From Lachnospiraceae bacterium GAM79 (lineage in GTDB: Bacteria; Bacillota; Clostridia; Lachnospirales; Lachnospiraceae), in the NCBI GenBank assembly GCA_020735665.1, contig CP085928.1, positions 2,278,501 through 2,342,500 on the forward strand: a stretch of DNA of 64,000 nt, written 5' to 3'. Positions 37,572 to 46,233 of the stretch are shown one piece after another. Below the pieces are notes generated by a model. That model ran no database searches, was not told the DNA's origin, and saw only the letters and a program-made list of their open reading frames with translations. The position numbers and the translations under genes were made by a program. Each line of letters starts with the position of its first letter. Position 1 is the stretch's first letter.

Positions 37572-39142
37572 GTCTTATCCTGCCTTTCTTTTACATATTC
37601 CTTCGTTGTATCGGAGGTCAGTCGTTCTTTATCATGCTTATACTTTCTATATTTACGGAGATTTTTGGTAAAAAAACCTGCTGCCAGCACAAAAGGCAAC
37701 ACAACAAAATGTCCGCCAAATTCAGAAAAGAACCCATAACCACTTATAATTCCCTGATTCACTTCGGTAAATAAAATCACCCCAATTGTACAGCATATCA
37801 CTCCAAGTATCACAGCATCCGAGATAAAGCTCCGCTTATTGACCGGAATATTTCCAACTACCTTTCCGGTCTGCCCATTTACCAGAATCGTATAAAGCTC
37901 ATGTTTATACCAGAAGGTCATGAACCATGCAGGAAGGAGTGCATACTCAATTTTATCCACGCTGTACTGTTCAATGCTCCTCTCTATGTAAGTCGTTCCT
38001 GTATCTTCTATCATCGCTTTGTCCATCGCAGCACTGATTCTCTGATGAATCTCCGGTGCCGCTTCTCTGGATGGTACATCATATCGATCTGCATAGAATC
38101 CCGACAGGTAAGATGGATCAAATGGTTTCATTTCCGTCATATAATATGGTTCCAGTCGACCGGATAGCCGATCATCTAATTTTCTGGATGCATCAAATGT
38201 AACCCGGTCAAAATTACCATATGCATCTGCATACATATCGGTTCTTTGATTTATCCCCGCAGAAAAGCTTCTCTTCTCTGATTCATATTTCTGATTCTGA
38301 AATGATCCCGGATACATACCTACCTTCTTCGTTGTCTGCAGCATCGAATAAAAGGATTGATCTCTGTCTGCTCCGGCATTAAAGATATTTGTCGGCTCTT
38401 TCTTCTCTTCATCACTTGATACTAAATGCAGATTGGCCTTTTTTCTCATATATGCTGTATACAGCCAATATGGAATATAGATTCCACGGATCTTGTCAAT
38501 CTTCGGATGCTTGATCTCTCTTGGCACATATCTGCCTGTACCAAATCTCTCTTTGATCGCATCCACTGCCTGCTGTTCCGTTATGGAAAATGGAATGATA
38601 TAATCCGGCCATACTTCCTTCGATTCACGGTCAAATATAACCGTCGGCTGTCCACAGAACGAACAAAAAGTTGCCCGCTCATTTCCATGGATCATAATCT
38701 GTGCTCCGCAGGAAGTACAGCGGAATATCTGAACCGACATCAGTCGTTCTCCCTGCATCTCTCCCCGGTCACCTGTATAAGCAGTGTCTTGTGCCTGCTG
38801 CTCTGATTTTTCTGATATATCTTCTGCTTCCGTCCGTTTTGATGCAGCCGATATATCTTCCGGTCTGTTATTCCGCATCTCAAATGCCAACAGATCTGCA
38901 TCCCAGTCAGGATTGATCTGGATTTCCTTCTCTCCATGCCACTTCTGATCTTTATCAAGACCAAACCACAGATCATCAAATGATCGTTTTCCGTCTTCTT
39001 TTTCCTCTGTATCCGAATCAGCATCTTTTAACGTCATCCGAAATCTACGTTCACTTGTTTGACCACATTGTGTACATTTCATTTTTCCGAGATCCGGATC
39101 ATATACCAGCACACCCCCGCATGCCTCACACTTATAGATCAT
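37559..39142 (-). CDS. Double zinc-ribbon membrane protein
   Basis: 527 aa. An N-terminal TFIIB-like ribbon (CEACGGVL ... CTQCGQ, residues ~5-27) and a second ribbon (CTSCGAQI ... CSFCGQP, residues ~140-165) are separated by an acidic linker. A domain of about 230 residues (DYIIPFSITEQQAVDAIKERF ... LLPAWFMTFWYKHELYTILVNGQTGKVVG) precedes two C-terminal TM helices. This matches a family common in Clostridia, similar to DNA-helicase-associated zinc-ribbon proteins. No enzymatic motif is seen. GGGGAG precedes the start. Confidence 0.78.
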   Translation of the reverse strand: MIYKCEACGGVLVYDPDLGKMKCTQCGQTSERRFRMTLKDADSDTEEKEDGKRSFDDLWFGLDKDQKWHGEKEIQINPDWDADLLAFEMRNNRPEDISAASKRTEAEDISEKSEQQAQDTAYTGDRGEMQGERLMSVQIFRCTSCGAQIMIHGNERATFCSFCGQPTVIFDRESKEVWPDYIIPFSITEQQAVDAIKERFGTGRYVPREIKHPKIDKIRGIYIPYWLYTAYMRKKANLHLVSSDEEKKEPTNIFNAGADRDQSFYSMLQTTKKVGMYPGSFQNQKYESEKRSFSAGINQRTDMYADAYGNFDRVTFDASRKLDDRLSGRLEPYYMTEMKPFDPSYLSGFYADRYDVPSREAAPEIHQRISAAMDKAMIEDTGTTYIERSIEQYSVDKIEYALLPAWFMTFWYKHELYTILVNGQTGKVVGNIPVNKRSFISDAVILGVICCTIGVILFTEVNQGIISGYGFFSEFGGHFVVLPFVLAAGFFTKNLRKYRKYKHDKERLTSDTTKEYVKERQDKTWIR

Positions 39143-39306
39143 ATGTTTCTCCCCTTGAAATTCATCAAATTTTATTATGATATTTTAAGATGTTTCTATT
39201 ATCCTTTCATGCACGCTTTCACCATTTCCCAGCAAGAAATCTAGTTTCCATATAATCCGCGTCATGTTAAAAGTTTCCATAAATACTCGATTCATCTTTA
39301 ATTTAA

Positions 39307-41181
39307 TTAATATTTTTTCGATACAGGACTCGTTGCCTGCTCCAACCATATACGTTCTTCCTCCGTCAGATGTGGAGCAATCTTCTCATACACATTCTTG
39401 TGATATTCATTCAATCGTTGGAGCTCACGATCTGTCATCAGTTCCGGTATCAAAGCTTCGGTGTCAAACGGAACCCAGGTCAGCGTTTCAAATTCCAGAA
39501 ATGTTCCATTTGCTTCCGCTTCTTTCAAGAATACCTCCGGAAGCTTGCCTGTCGGTTTCCCTACTTTCTTACAAAGAACCAGATTCTCATGACGGATACC
39601 AAACCTTCCTTCTATATATAAGCCCGGTTCATCTGATGTGATCATACCTTCTTCGAATACTGCTGTCGGTCTGCGTTCTTCCATGATTCGGAAGTGTATC
39701 CTGTTTGGTCCTTCGTGTACATTTAACAGATATCCGACTCCATGACCGGTGCCGTGATTGAAATCCAGGCCATACCGCCACAGTGGTTCACGCGCCAGAT
39801 AATCGAGATTCTCACCACGCGTTCCATGCTTAAATCTTGCTGCTGCCAGATTCAGATGTCCGATCAGCACCAGTGTATATGCCCATTTCTCTTCCTCTGT
39901 CAGAGTTCCGAGCGTGATCGTTCTGGTGATATCAGTCGTTCCCTCCATGTAATGACCGCCACTGTCTACTAATAAGAAGCTCTCCGGTTTTAATTCGACA
40001 TTTGTCTCCTCTGTCGGTTCATAATGTACGATCGCGCCATGTGGACCATATGCAGATATCGTTTCAAAGCTCGGCTCGATATACCCCTTTTGCTCTTTTC
40101 GAAAAGACTCTAGCTTCTCTGCTGCCGAAAGCTCCGTGATTGTCTCTGTTCCGATATGATGCTTGAGCCAGTAGATAAATTTCGTTACAGCAACTCCATC
40201 CTTAATATGCGCATTCCGTTCATTTTCACACTCTACTGAATTCTTCTGTGCTTTCATCAACTGAACAGCAGACGGTTCATCGAACACTGATATACCATCC
40301 GGTATACAACTTCTTAATCTATAATTGGTCTGGCAGCCATCCAGCAATACCGTCATCTGCTCTTCCTGTTTATGCGTATGAATAATCTCCGGCAACCGCT
40401 TCAGATCCGTATAGATTTCATTATACGGATAAATCGTAATTCCATCAACGACAAGTTTGCGGATGATTTCATTGTTTAAAATCGCATCATTGATATATAA
40501 ACGGCAGGCTTCATCTGCGATCAGCATATATGACAGGAATACCGGATTACAGTCTATATCATTGCCCCGCAGATTCAGAAGCCACGCGATCTCGTCCAGC
40601 GCAGAGATCACCCGGACATCCGCGCCTGCGGATCTTATTGACGCTCTGACACGCGCAAGCTTATCCGCACGGGTTTCACCTGTGTATGAAAACGGTAATT
40701 CAAATACCGGCTCATGTGACAGCTCCGGTCTGTCCGCCCAGAGTTCATCGACCAGATCCAGGTCACCATTTAAAGTAACCTTTTTATCGCCCAGTTTGCC
40801 AAGCATCCTGTCAGCAAAATCCAGACTGACGGTTCTTCCGTCAAATCCTACAACCTTTTCCGGTTCCAGATGGTCGTACAAATATTCCTCGATCGTTGGA
40901 ACGCCCGGCTGTCCACTCTTCATCAGTTCGATCGTACTGCCTGCAAGCTGTGCTTCCGCCTGAATGAAATACCGTCCATCTGTAAACAATGCCGCCGTAT
41001 CAGGGAGCACAACCAGTATTCCGGCAGATCCTGTAAACCCGGACATATATTCTCTTTCCCTGAAATATGCTCCAACATATTCGGACGCATGAAAGTCATC
41101 CGTTGTGATCACATAAGCATCTACGCCTGTTTCATTCATTTTCTCACGCAGCCCTGCAAGCTTCTCTGTTGTCGTCATCAT
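39307..41181 (-). CDS. pepP: Xaa-Pro aminopeptidase (M24B, long form)
   Basis: About 624 aa. Two creatinase-N-like domains precede the M24 catalytic domain and a C-terminal M24_C tail, as in the long eukaryote-like aminopeptidase P. The five metal ligands lie in LLVDSGGHYMEGTTDITRT (two Asp), NHGTGHGVGYLLNVHEGP (His), ITSDEPGLYIEG (Glu) and IRHENLV (Glu). The ATG at 41181 is preferred over the GTG at 41187 from ribosome-site spacing. Confidence 0.93.
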   Translation of the reverse strand: MMTTTEKLAGLREKMNETGVDAYVITTDDFHASEYVGAYFREREYMSGFTGSAGILVVLPDTAALFTDGRYFIQAEAQLAGSTIELMKSGQPGVPTIEEYLYDHLEPEKVVGFDGRTVSLDFADRMLGKLGDKKVTLNGDLDLVDELWADRPELSHEPVFELPFSYTGETRADKLARVRASIRSAGADVRVISALDEIAWLLNLRGNDIDCNPVFLSYMLIADEACRLYINDAILNNEIIRKLVVDGITIYPYNEIYTDLKRLPEIIHTHKQEEQMTVLLDGCQTNYRLRSCIPDGISVFDEPSAVQLMKAQKNSVECENERNAHIKDGVAVTKFIYWLKHHIGTETITELSAAEKLESFRKEQKGYIEPSFETISAYGPHGAIVHYEPTEETNVELKPESFLLVDSGGHYMEGTTDITRTITLGTLTEEEKWAYTLVLIGHLNLAAARFKHGTRGENLDYLAREPLWRYGLDFNHGTGHGVGYLLNVHEGPNRIHFRIMEERRPTAVFEEGMITSDEPGLYIEGRFGIRHENLVLCKKVGKPTGKLPEVFLKEAEANGTFLEFETLTWVPFDTEALIPELMTDRELQRLNEYHKNVYEKIAPHLTEEERIWLEQATSPVSKKY

Positions 41182-41333
41182 ATTCACCTTCTCATGTTCT
41201 ATATATTCAGATCTTTTTTATGTGTTCAAACAATGTTCTGTATATTTGCAACGATCAAAACCATATCTCTGTCTAAAGTTTCCGATTACTAATATCAAAA
41301 TATCCAGACATACACATGGTCGTTCACGAATGT

Positions 41334-43205
41334 CTAATCGACCGGTTTCAGGTAAATTCCGGAAAATGCCGGAAGGTCAAATCCGAAATCTCCATTTACA
41401 CCTTTGATCGTCTTTTCTGTATCTTTTGTGCTTCCCCCAAATTTATTCCAGTCACTGTTGATTAGTACCTTCATTGTATCACCATTTCCATAATTAAAGT
41501 GATAATTTTTATATACAAGTCCCGACAGGTTTAATACAACGATCACCTTATCTTCATTTACTTCACGCTGAAAGATATAGACAACATCATTTTCCTTACC
41601 GCAAAGGATCCATGCAAATCCGTTCGGATCATCATCCCATGCAGATAATGCCGGCTCTTTCATATAAATCTTATTCAGTGCTTTCATGTACTGGTGGAAG
41701 GAATCATGGTTCGGATATTTCAAAAGATCCCAGTCCTGCTCGCGCTTCTCATCCCATTCACGGAACTGTCCGATCTCATTTCCCATAAAGTTCAGCTTCT
41801 TGCCCGGATGCGCATACATATAAGCATATAATGCCTTTGCCTGTGGGAACTTTTCTTCATACATACCCGCCATCTTCTGAATGATCGTTGCCTTTCCATG
41901 TACAACCTCATCGTGTGACAAAGGAAGCAGATACCGTTCGTTATAGTTATACATCATCGAGAATGTCAGGTCATGATAATGCTCGCCGCGGACAAATGGA
42001 AGTGTACGGAAGAAATTCAGTGTATCATTCATCCAGCCCATATCCCATTTGTAATCAAAGCCCAGTCCACCATATTTTGTTTCTTTCGTTGTACCCTTAA
42101 AGTCTGTCGAGTCTTCGGCACACAGGATGATCGAAGGATGACGATCCTTTAACCCCTGATTCATATTCCGGATAAAATCAACCGCCCGGTCATTTACACC
42201 ACGGCTCTCATCGCCCATCCAGTAGATGATACGGCTGATCGCATCCATACGAAGTCCGTCAAAATGATACTCTGACAGCCAGTAATTCGCCGCAGACTGT
42301 AAGAAGCTCCGCACTTCTCCTTTGGAATGAATGAAGTTCATGCTTCCCCACTCACTGTATCCCACATCGTTGCTTGGATATTCATACAATGCCGTGCCAT
42401 CATATCTGGCAAGTCCATAGCCATCAAGTGCGAAATGAACCGGAACAAAATCAAGAATTGTGCCAATATTATGCTGATGCAGAATATCGATCATTTCCTT
42501 CAGGTCATCTGCTGTTCCATATCTGGATGTCGGACTGAAAAATCCGGTATTCTGATAGCCCCAGGACTGATCGGACGGATGCTCGGAGAGCGGCATGAAC
42601 TCTACATAATTATATCCCTGCTCTTTCACATATTCCGCAAGCATCGGAGCGATCTCCTTATAGGTATACCAGCTCTCCTCTACCCGGTTGCTCTCTGCGA
42701 TCTCCTCCGGTGTCAGCGGATTTCCCTGTTCATCAAAGACCGGTTTTGTGCGCCAGGAACCCAGATGAACTTCATAGATGTTAAGTGGACTTCCCTGACA
42801 TACACTACGGTTCTTCATCCATTTGGCATCATGGAAACGATAAGTATCCATATCCCGGATAATGGATGCAAATGCCGGACGCAGCTCCATGCCGAAGCCA
42901 TACGGATCACAATGCTCCATGCTGCTGCCGTCTCTGTGATAGATCTTATATTTGTACATCATGCCCGGTCTTGCTTCCGGCACAAATACCTTGAAAAAGC
43001 TGCCGTCATAACAGCGTTCCATGACCGTCTCGTTCCAGTCGTTGAATTCACCGATCACATTTACCCCCAGTGCATTCGGTGCATATGTAACAAATTCCAC
43101 ACCACTGACAACTGTCTTCTTTCCTGTGATCTCTTTCTTCACATGCGCCCCTAGTTCTCTATATGCATCAAAGCTTCTTCCGGAATAAAATTCGTAAATG
43201 TCCAT
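41334..43205 (-). CDS. glgB: 1,4-alpha-glucan branching enzyme
   Basis: 623 aa. A CBM48-like domain precedes the GH13 barrel and C-terminal beta domain. The nucleophile Asp lies in GLRMDAISRIIYW, the acid/base Glu in ILCAEDSTDF and the third acid in LPLSHDEVVHGK. It introduces alpha-1,6 branches in glycogen. No other glycogen gene is adjacent. AAAGGAG precedes the start. Palindromic element G lies 22 nt upstream of the start codon. Confidence 0.96.
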   Translation of the reverse strand: MDIYEFYSGRSFDAYRELGAHVKKEITGKKTVVSGVEFVTYAPNALGVNVIGEFNDWNETVMERCYDGSFFKVFVPEARPGMMYKYKIYHRDGSSMEHCDPYGFGMELRPAFASIIRDMDTYRFHDAKWMKNRSVCQGSPLNIYEVHLGSWRTKPVFDEQGNPLTPEEIAESNRVEESWYTYKEIAPMLAEYVKEQGYNYVEFMPLSEHPSDQSWGYQNTGFFSPTSRYGTADDLKEMIDILHQHNIGTILDFVPVHFALDGYGLARYDGTALYEYPSNDVGYSEWGSMNFIHSKGEVRSFLQSAANYWLSEYHFDGLRMDAISRIIYWMGDESRGVNDRAVDFIRNMNQGLKDRHPSIILCAEDSTDFKGTTKETKYGGLGFDYKWDMGWMNDTLNFFRTLPFVRGEHYHDLTFSMMYNYNERYLLPLSHDEVVHGKATIIQKMAGMYEEKFPQAKALYAYMYAHPGKKLNFMGNEIGQFREWDEKREQDWDLLKYPNHDSFHQYMKALNKIYMKEPALSAWDDDPNGFAWILCGKENDVVYIFQREVNEDKVIVVLNLSGLVYKNYHFNYGNGDTMKVLINSDWNKFGGSTKDTEKTIKGVNGDFGFDLPAFSGIYLKPVD

Positions 43206-43227
43206 ACTCTTCTCCTTTGTATTTATA

Positions 43228-43390
43228 CAGATGATTCCTGCACGGGCAGTTTGACCTTACCAACTAGTGGCATTTGAAGCCGCCGGTCCTTAGATGGCGC
43301 ATAAGCGGCATCTTAGTACCGCTGCAGGCTGAAACGAGCGAGAGCGTCCACATGTTGGCAAGGTCGAACTGCCCGTGTAGGAATCATCTG
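43228..43390 (+). repeat. Long palindromic element, family 3 copy G (in a divergent promoter region)
   Basis: Arms of 43 bp (43228-43270 and 43348-43390) enclose a 77-nt core with the family-3 signature CGGTCCTTAG ... CTTAGTACCG and GAGCGAGAGCGT. Unlike most copies it lies between divergent genes (glgB and the TetR gene), within the 5' leader of glgB, so it may act on glgB expression rather than as a terminator. Confidence 0.82.
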
Positions 43391-43403
43391 TTTTGTTTCT
43401 TTA

Positions 43404-43432
43404 TTGACTATAGTAAATTTATAGATTAAAAT
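43404..43432 (+). promoter_or_regulatory. Promoter of the TetR-type gene
   Basis: TTGACT (43404-43409), a 17-nt spacer and TAAAAT (43427-43432). The -35 box overlaps the first of three operator-like motifs. Confidence 0.6.
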
Positions 43433-43513
43433 AGACATGTTTATTATATGAGATTACAAAAGCTGACACCATAGCCAATAATTGAATAACGTCAATTTAT
43501 TGACCATAGTCAA
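43404..43513 (+). promoter_or_regulatory. Three operator-like TTGAC-ATAGTCAA motifs
   Basis: The palindrome TTGACCATAGTCAA lies at 43500-43513, with related copies TTGACTATAGTAAA (43404-43417) and TGACACCATAGCCAA (43464-43478). The last is 25 nt before the TetR gene start, so autorepression is likely. Confidence 0.6.
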
Positions 43514-43537
43514 CAAATAGTAAATCAGGAGATCGCA

Positions 43538-44074
43538 ATGGATTTAAGAATACAGAAAACCAAGAACAGCATTTTCAGTGCTTTTATAGAATTACGTGCG
43601 GCAAAACCGCTCGAAAAGATTACGATCCGGGAGCTGACCCAGAAAGCAAATATCAGCAAACAGACATTTTATCTTCATTTTAAAGATATCTACGATCTAT
43701 CGGAATATCTGGAAAATGATGCGATCACGTCACTGGTTGCAGACATTCCAAATCCGGATCTTATCATCACAGATCCGGCTGCCGCAGCCAGACTGCTCTG
43801 TACCGCATTTATCACACAGGGACATCTGTTCAACATTCTTTTCCCGGATGATGACAGAAGCTGTGGTGTGCTCACCAACAAACTGGAAGCCCGCATTAAG
43901 GAACTGATCTTTATCACGCATCCGGAATTCAAAGACAATCTGGAGAAAAATATCACAATTTCTCTGCTGATTCAGGGAAGCGTACATACTTTCTTAAAAT
44001 ATAAGGAAGAAGATACCGAGCAGGTGATCGAGATTCTTGCCGATACCATCGGAAGGATTGCCGACCATTCTTAA
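43538..44074 (+). CDS. TetR/AcrR-family transcriptional regulator
   Basis: 178 aa. The N-terminal helix-turn-helix is typical: KNSIFSAFIELRAAKPLEKITIRELTQKANISKQTFYLHFKDIYDL. The C-terminal ligand-binding part is helical and resembles the TetR_C_8/DhaS type. AGGAG precedes the ATG. Probable operators lie in its own promoter; its other targets are unclear because the genes downstream are decayed. Confidence 0.92.
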   Translation: MDLRIQKTKNSIFSAFIELRAAKPLEKITIRELTQKANISKQTFYLHFKDIYDLSEYLENDAITSLVADIPNPDLIITDPAAAARLLCTAFITQGHLFNILFPDDDRSCGVLTNKLEARIKELIFITHPEFKDNLEKNITISLLIQGSVHTFLKYKEEDTEQVIEILADTIGRIADHS

Positions 44075-44112
44075 TATATTAACGATAAAGAGCTGCCACC
44101 AGTATATACGCC

Positions 44113-44170
44113 TATTATTCCGCAAAGCACTTGCGTTCTATTTTCACGTAACAGTACTAAACTCCCTGCG
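44113..44170 (-). repeat. Remnant of family-3 palindromic element (copy J)
   Basis: The 3' part of the family-3 core is present (TTTAGTACTGTTACGTGA, AATAGAACGCAAGTGCTTTGCGGAAT when read on the minus strand). Arms and 5' half are missing. Its sequence runs into the reading frame of the nitrilase fragment and supplies that fragment's last codons and stop. Confidence 0.7.
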
Positions 44171-44467
44171 TCTGAGCTGTGTATATGGCTTTGATGCCCG
44201 TATCTTTTTTACGGTTGACAGATCTGCGTCTACATATACGATCTGCTCTGTATCATCAGCTTTTGTAAGAACATTTCCATGCGCATCAACCACGATCGAT
44301 TCTCCGGAAAAGTGCATCTCATCCTCTGCCCCGACACGATTACACATAGCAGGCATAACACTGTTCTGAAATGCCTGAACACGCAGCTCCCACTCAAACA
44401 TCTCGGAAGGTTCTGCCTTTGTATTAACTGTCGGGATCAAAATAAGAACCGCACCTTGCCAACCCAC
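44144..44467 (-). pseudogene. Carbon-nitrogen hydrolase (nitrilase family), C-terminal fragment
   Basis: About 107 aa matching only the last third of a nitrilase-superfamily amidase such as N-carbamoylputrescine amidase: LILIPTVNTKAEPSEMFEWELRVQAFQNSV, AMCNRVG and GESIVVDAHGNVL. The catalytic Glu, Lys and Cys regions are absent. The 3' end fuses into remnant J. There is no start with a ribosome site, so this is a relic. Confidence 0.8.
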
Positions 44468-44510
44468 GCATGCTATTGTATAGTTAAAATAACAATTTCT
44501 TGGAAATGGG

Positions 44511-44763
44511 GAATGATTGTGAATTACTCATTTACAAACGGAAAATCTTGAACGGAACAAAAGATATGCAGATACAGGAAGGGCTCTGTATTCTGGTACA
44601 GGAAGGAAAAATTACGGATATGATCGTTACCGCAAAGAATCCTCTGGAAGATCTGCGTGCTCTGCGCAATCTGGAAATGGTTGTCACAGGCGGCACGATC
44701 ATCGATCATCCAAAGATCAAAAAAAGAAAACAGGTAGAAGCCGAGCTGGACAAATTCCTGTAG
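44511..44763 (+). pseudogene. Amidohydrolase relic with large internal deletion
   Basis: The first ~35 residues (KILNGTKDMQIQEGLCILVQEGKITDMI) match the N-terminus of an imidazolonepropionase-like amidohydrolase. They join directly to its last ~45 residues (NPLEDLRALRNLEMVVTGGTIIDHPKIKKRKQVEAELDKFL). The whole metal-binding barrel, normally some 300 residues, is missing. The start region also appears frameshifted. It is not expected to be active. Confidence 0.75.
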
Positions 44764-44807
44764 AGCATATGATTTCTAATCATTCCTCAAATATTTTGAC
44801 CTATACT

Positions 44808-45548
44808 CTACCGCTTCATTGCCTTGAGTGCAGCTTTTTCCTCCGGTGTGATACGGAAGGATTCCTGCATCTTCTGGATTGCTTTGTTAAATGTGAAATC
44901 ATCCAGATGGTTATTATTTAAAAATACCTTCGTCGGCTCCGGACATTTTACATAGGCTTCTGCAAGTCCCCATGCAACACCCATTTTCAGATAATAGCCA
45001 TCATTCTTCATATGATCGTATGCATATAACACCTTATCAATATAGGCATCATTCAGATAATAATTCAACATCATAACTGCTACAAACCGCAGTTCAAACT
45101 CACGATTTCTCTCGTTAGCAGGCTTGCCATCGATTACTCCCTGCTCGTCCAGATATGGCATCAGGAAATCCCACACTTCCTGCTGATACTGGTTTGCAAT
45201 CTTAAACGTATTACAGCAGGTATCGCAGATCGACCAGTCATCGATCTTTGGTATGAACCGTCCCATGTATGTGAGAATGTCGTCGATCTTTCCTCTGGCA
45301 TAGCCAAGCACAATGCCCTGTAGCATGACTTCTTCAAAGGTATCATCCCTTGCGCCATCCAGATACTCCTTCCAGTTTACAGACGCGATCTCTTTCGCCA
45401 TTTTGCGCAACACCGGAATCCGAACGCCGATGATATTTCCTGCTCCCGGTGACAGACTCGCTGTAAATTTTCCATATTCAACATCCATATTTTTATACAA
45501 CTCATCCCGTACCAGATCGTGAACTGTATATTCATTCGTATCTCCCAT
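44808..45548 (-). CDS. AlkD-like DNA alkylation repair protein (HEAT-repeat)
   Basis: 246 aa from the ATG at 45548, which has AGGAG at good spacing. Helical repeats with the family signature (GVRIPVLRKMAKEIA, FEEVMLQGIVLGYARGK, WSICDTCCNTFK, FELRFVAVMMLNYYL) match the AlkC/AlkD superfamily of alkylpurine glycosylases. The Trp-Ser-Asp-like positions (DDWSICD) are kept. It is cotranscribed with the downstream-placed LOG gene, whose stop lies 29 nt before this start. Confidence 0.85.
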   Translation of the reverse strand: MGDTNEYTVHDLVRDELYKNMDVEYGKFTASLSPGAGNIIGVRIPVLRKMAKEIASVNWKEYLDGARDDTFEEVMLQGIVLGYARGKIDDILTYMGRFIPKIDDWSICDTCCNTFKIANQYQQEVWDFLMPYLDEQGVIDGKPANERNREFELRFVAVMMLNYYLNDAYIDKVLYAYDHMKNDGYYLKMGVAWGLAEAYVKCPEPTKVFLNNNHLDDFTFNKAIQKMQESFRITPEEKAALKAMKR

Positions 45549-45577
45549 TTTTTCTCCTGCACCTGCGCCCATATCGT

Positions 45578-46144
45578 TTAAAATTTAAATACCTTGCCGA
45601 CCTCCGGTGTATAGCCATCCAGATAAGAAAGGATCTCATCTGTATCTGTCATCACCTGATAGATCTCGTTTGTTACATGGTTCATAAAACCCTTCTCGAC
45701 ACATTCATCCATCATCTGAAACAAAGAATCAAAGAATCCATCCTTGTTATAGACGATGATCGCCTTGCCATGCCGTCCAAGCTGCTTTAAAGTCAACACC
45801 TCAAAAAATTCCTCAAATGTTCCGATTCCACCCGGCACCATGATAAATGCATCACTCCGATCCTCCATGATCTGTTTCCGCTCACGCATCGTCTCTGTCC
45901 GGATCAGCTCTGTACATTTGTCATATATGATGCCGTCCACATTAAAAAATGTCGGTGCAACGCCAACGATCTCACCATTTCCGGCACTTGCTCCTCTGGC
46001 GGCAGCCCCCATAAGTCCTCTTGCACCCGCACCAAATACTAATGTGTGTCCTCTCTCTGCCAGCTTCTTTCCAAGATTAAAAACCGCATCCATGTATGCC
46101 TGATCAATGTCATTGCTGGATGCACCAAATATACATATATTCAT
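45578..46144 (-). CDS. LOG-family nucleotide phosphoribohydrolase
   Basis: 188 aa from the ATG at 46144, with GGAG 7 nt upstream. The two signature motifs are present: MRERKQIM and PGGIGTFEEFFEVLTLKQLG, plus an N-terminal Rossmann start MNICIFGASSN. The family hydrolyses cytokinin riboside 5'-monophosphate or related nucleotides; in bacteria the true substrate is often unclear. Confidence 0.9.
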   Translation of the reverse strand: MNICIFGASSNDIDQAYMDAVFNLGKKLAERGHTLVFGAGARGLMGAAARGASAGNGEIVGVAPTFFNVDGIIYDKCTELIRTETMRERKQIMEDRSDAFIMVPGGIGTFEEFFEVLTLKQLGRHGKAIIVYNKDGFFDSLFQMMDECVEKGFMNHVTNEIYQVMTDTDEILSYLDGYTPEVGKVFKF

Positions 46145-46233
46145 ACTGCTACTCCATTTTCCTTTTATCACTGTTCATCGCTCTGCGAGCGACCTTATCC
46201 TATAGTATGCTATAGAGTTCACTGAAATTCAAA

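Noticed and set aside
42327-43154. Plus-strand ORF of 275 codons
   Set aside because: Antisense to glgB, whose catalytic residues are complete.
44279-44551. Plus-strand ORF of 90 codons
   Set aside because: It overlaps the nitrilase fragment in antisense and ends in the start region of the amidohydrolase relic; no own signature.
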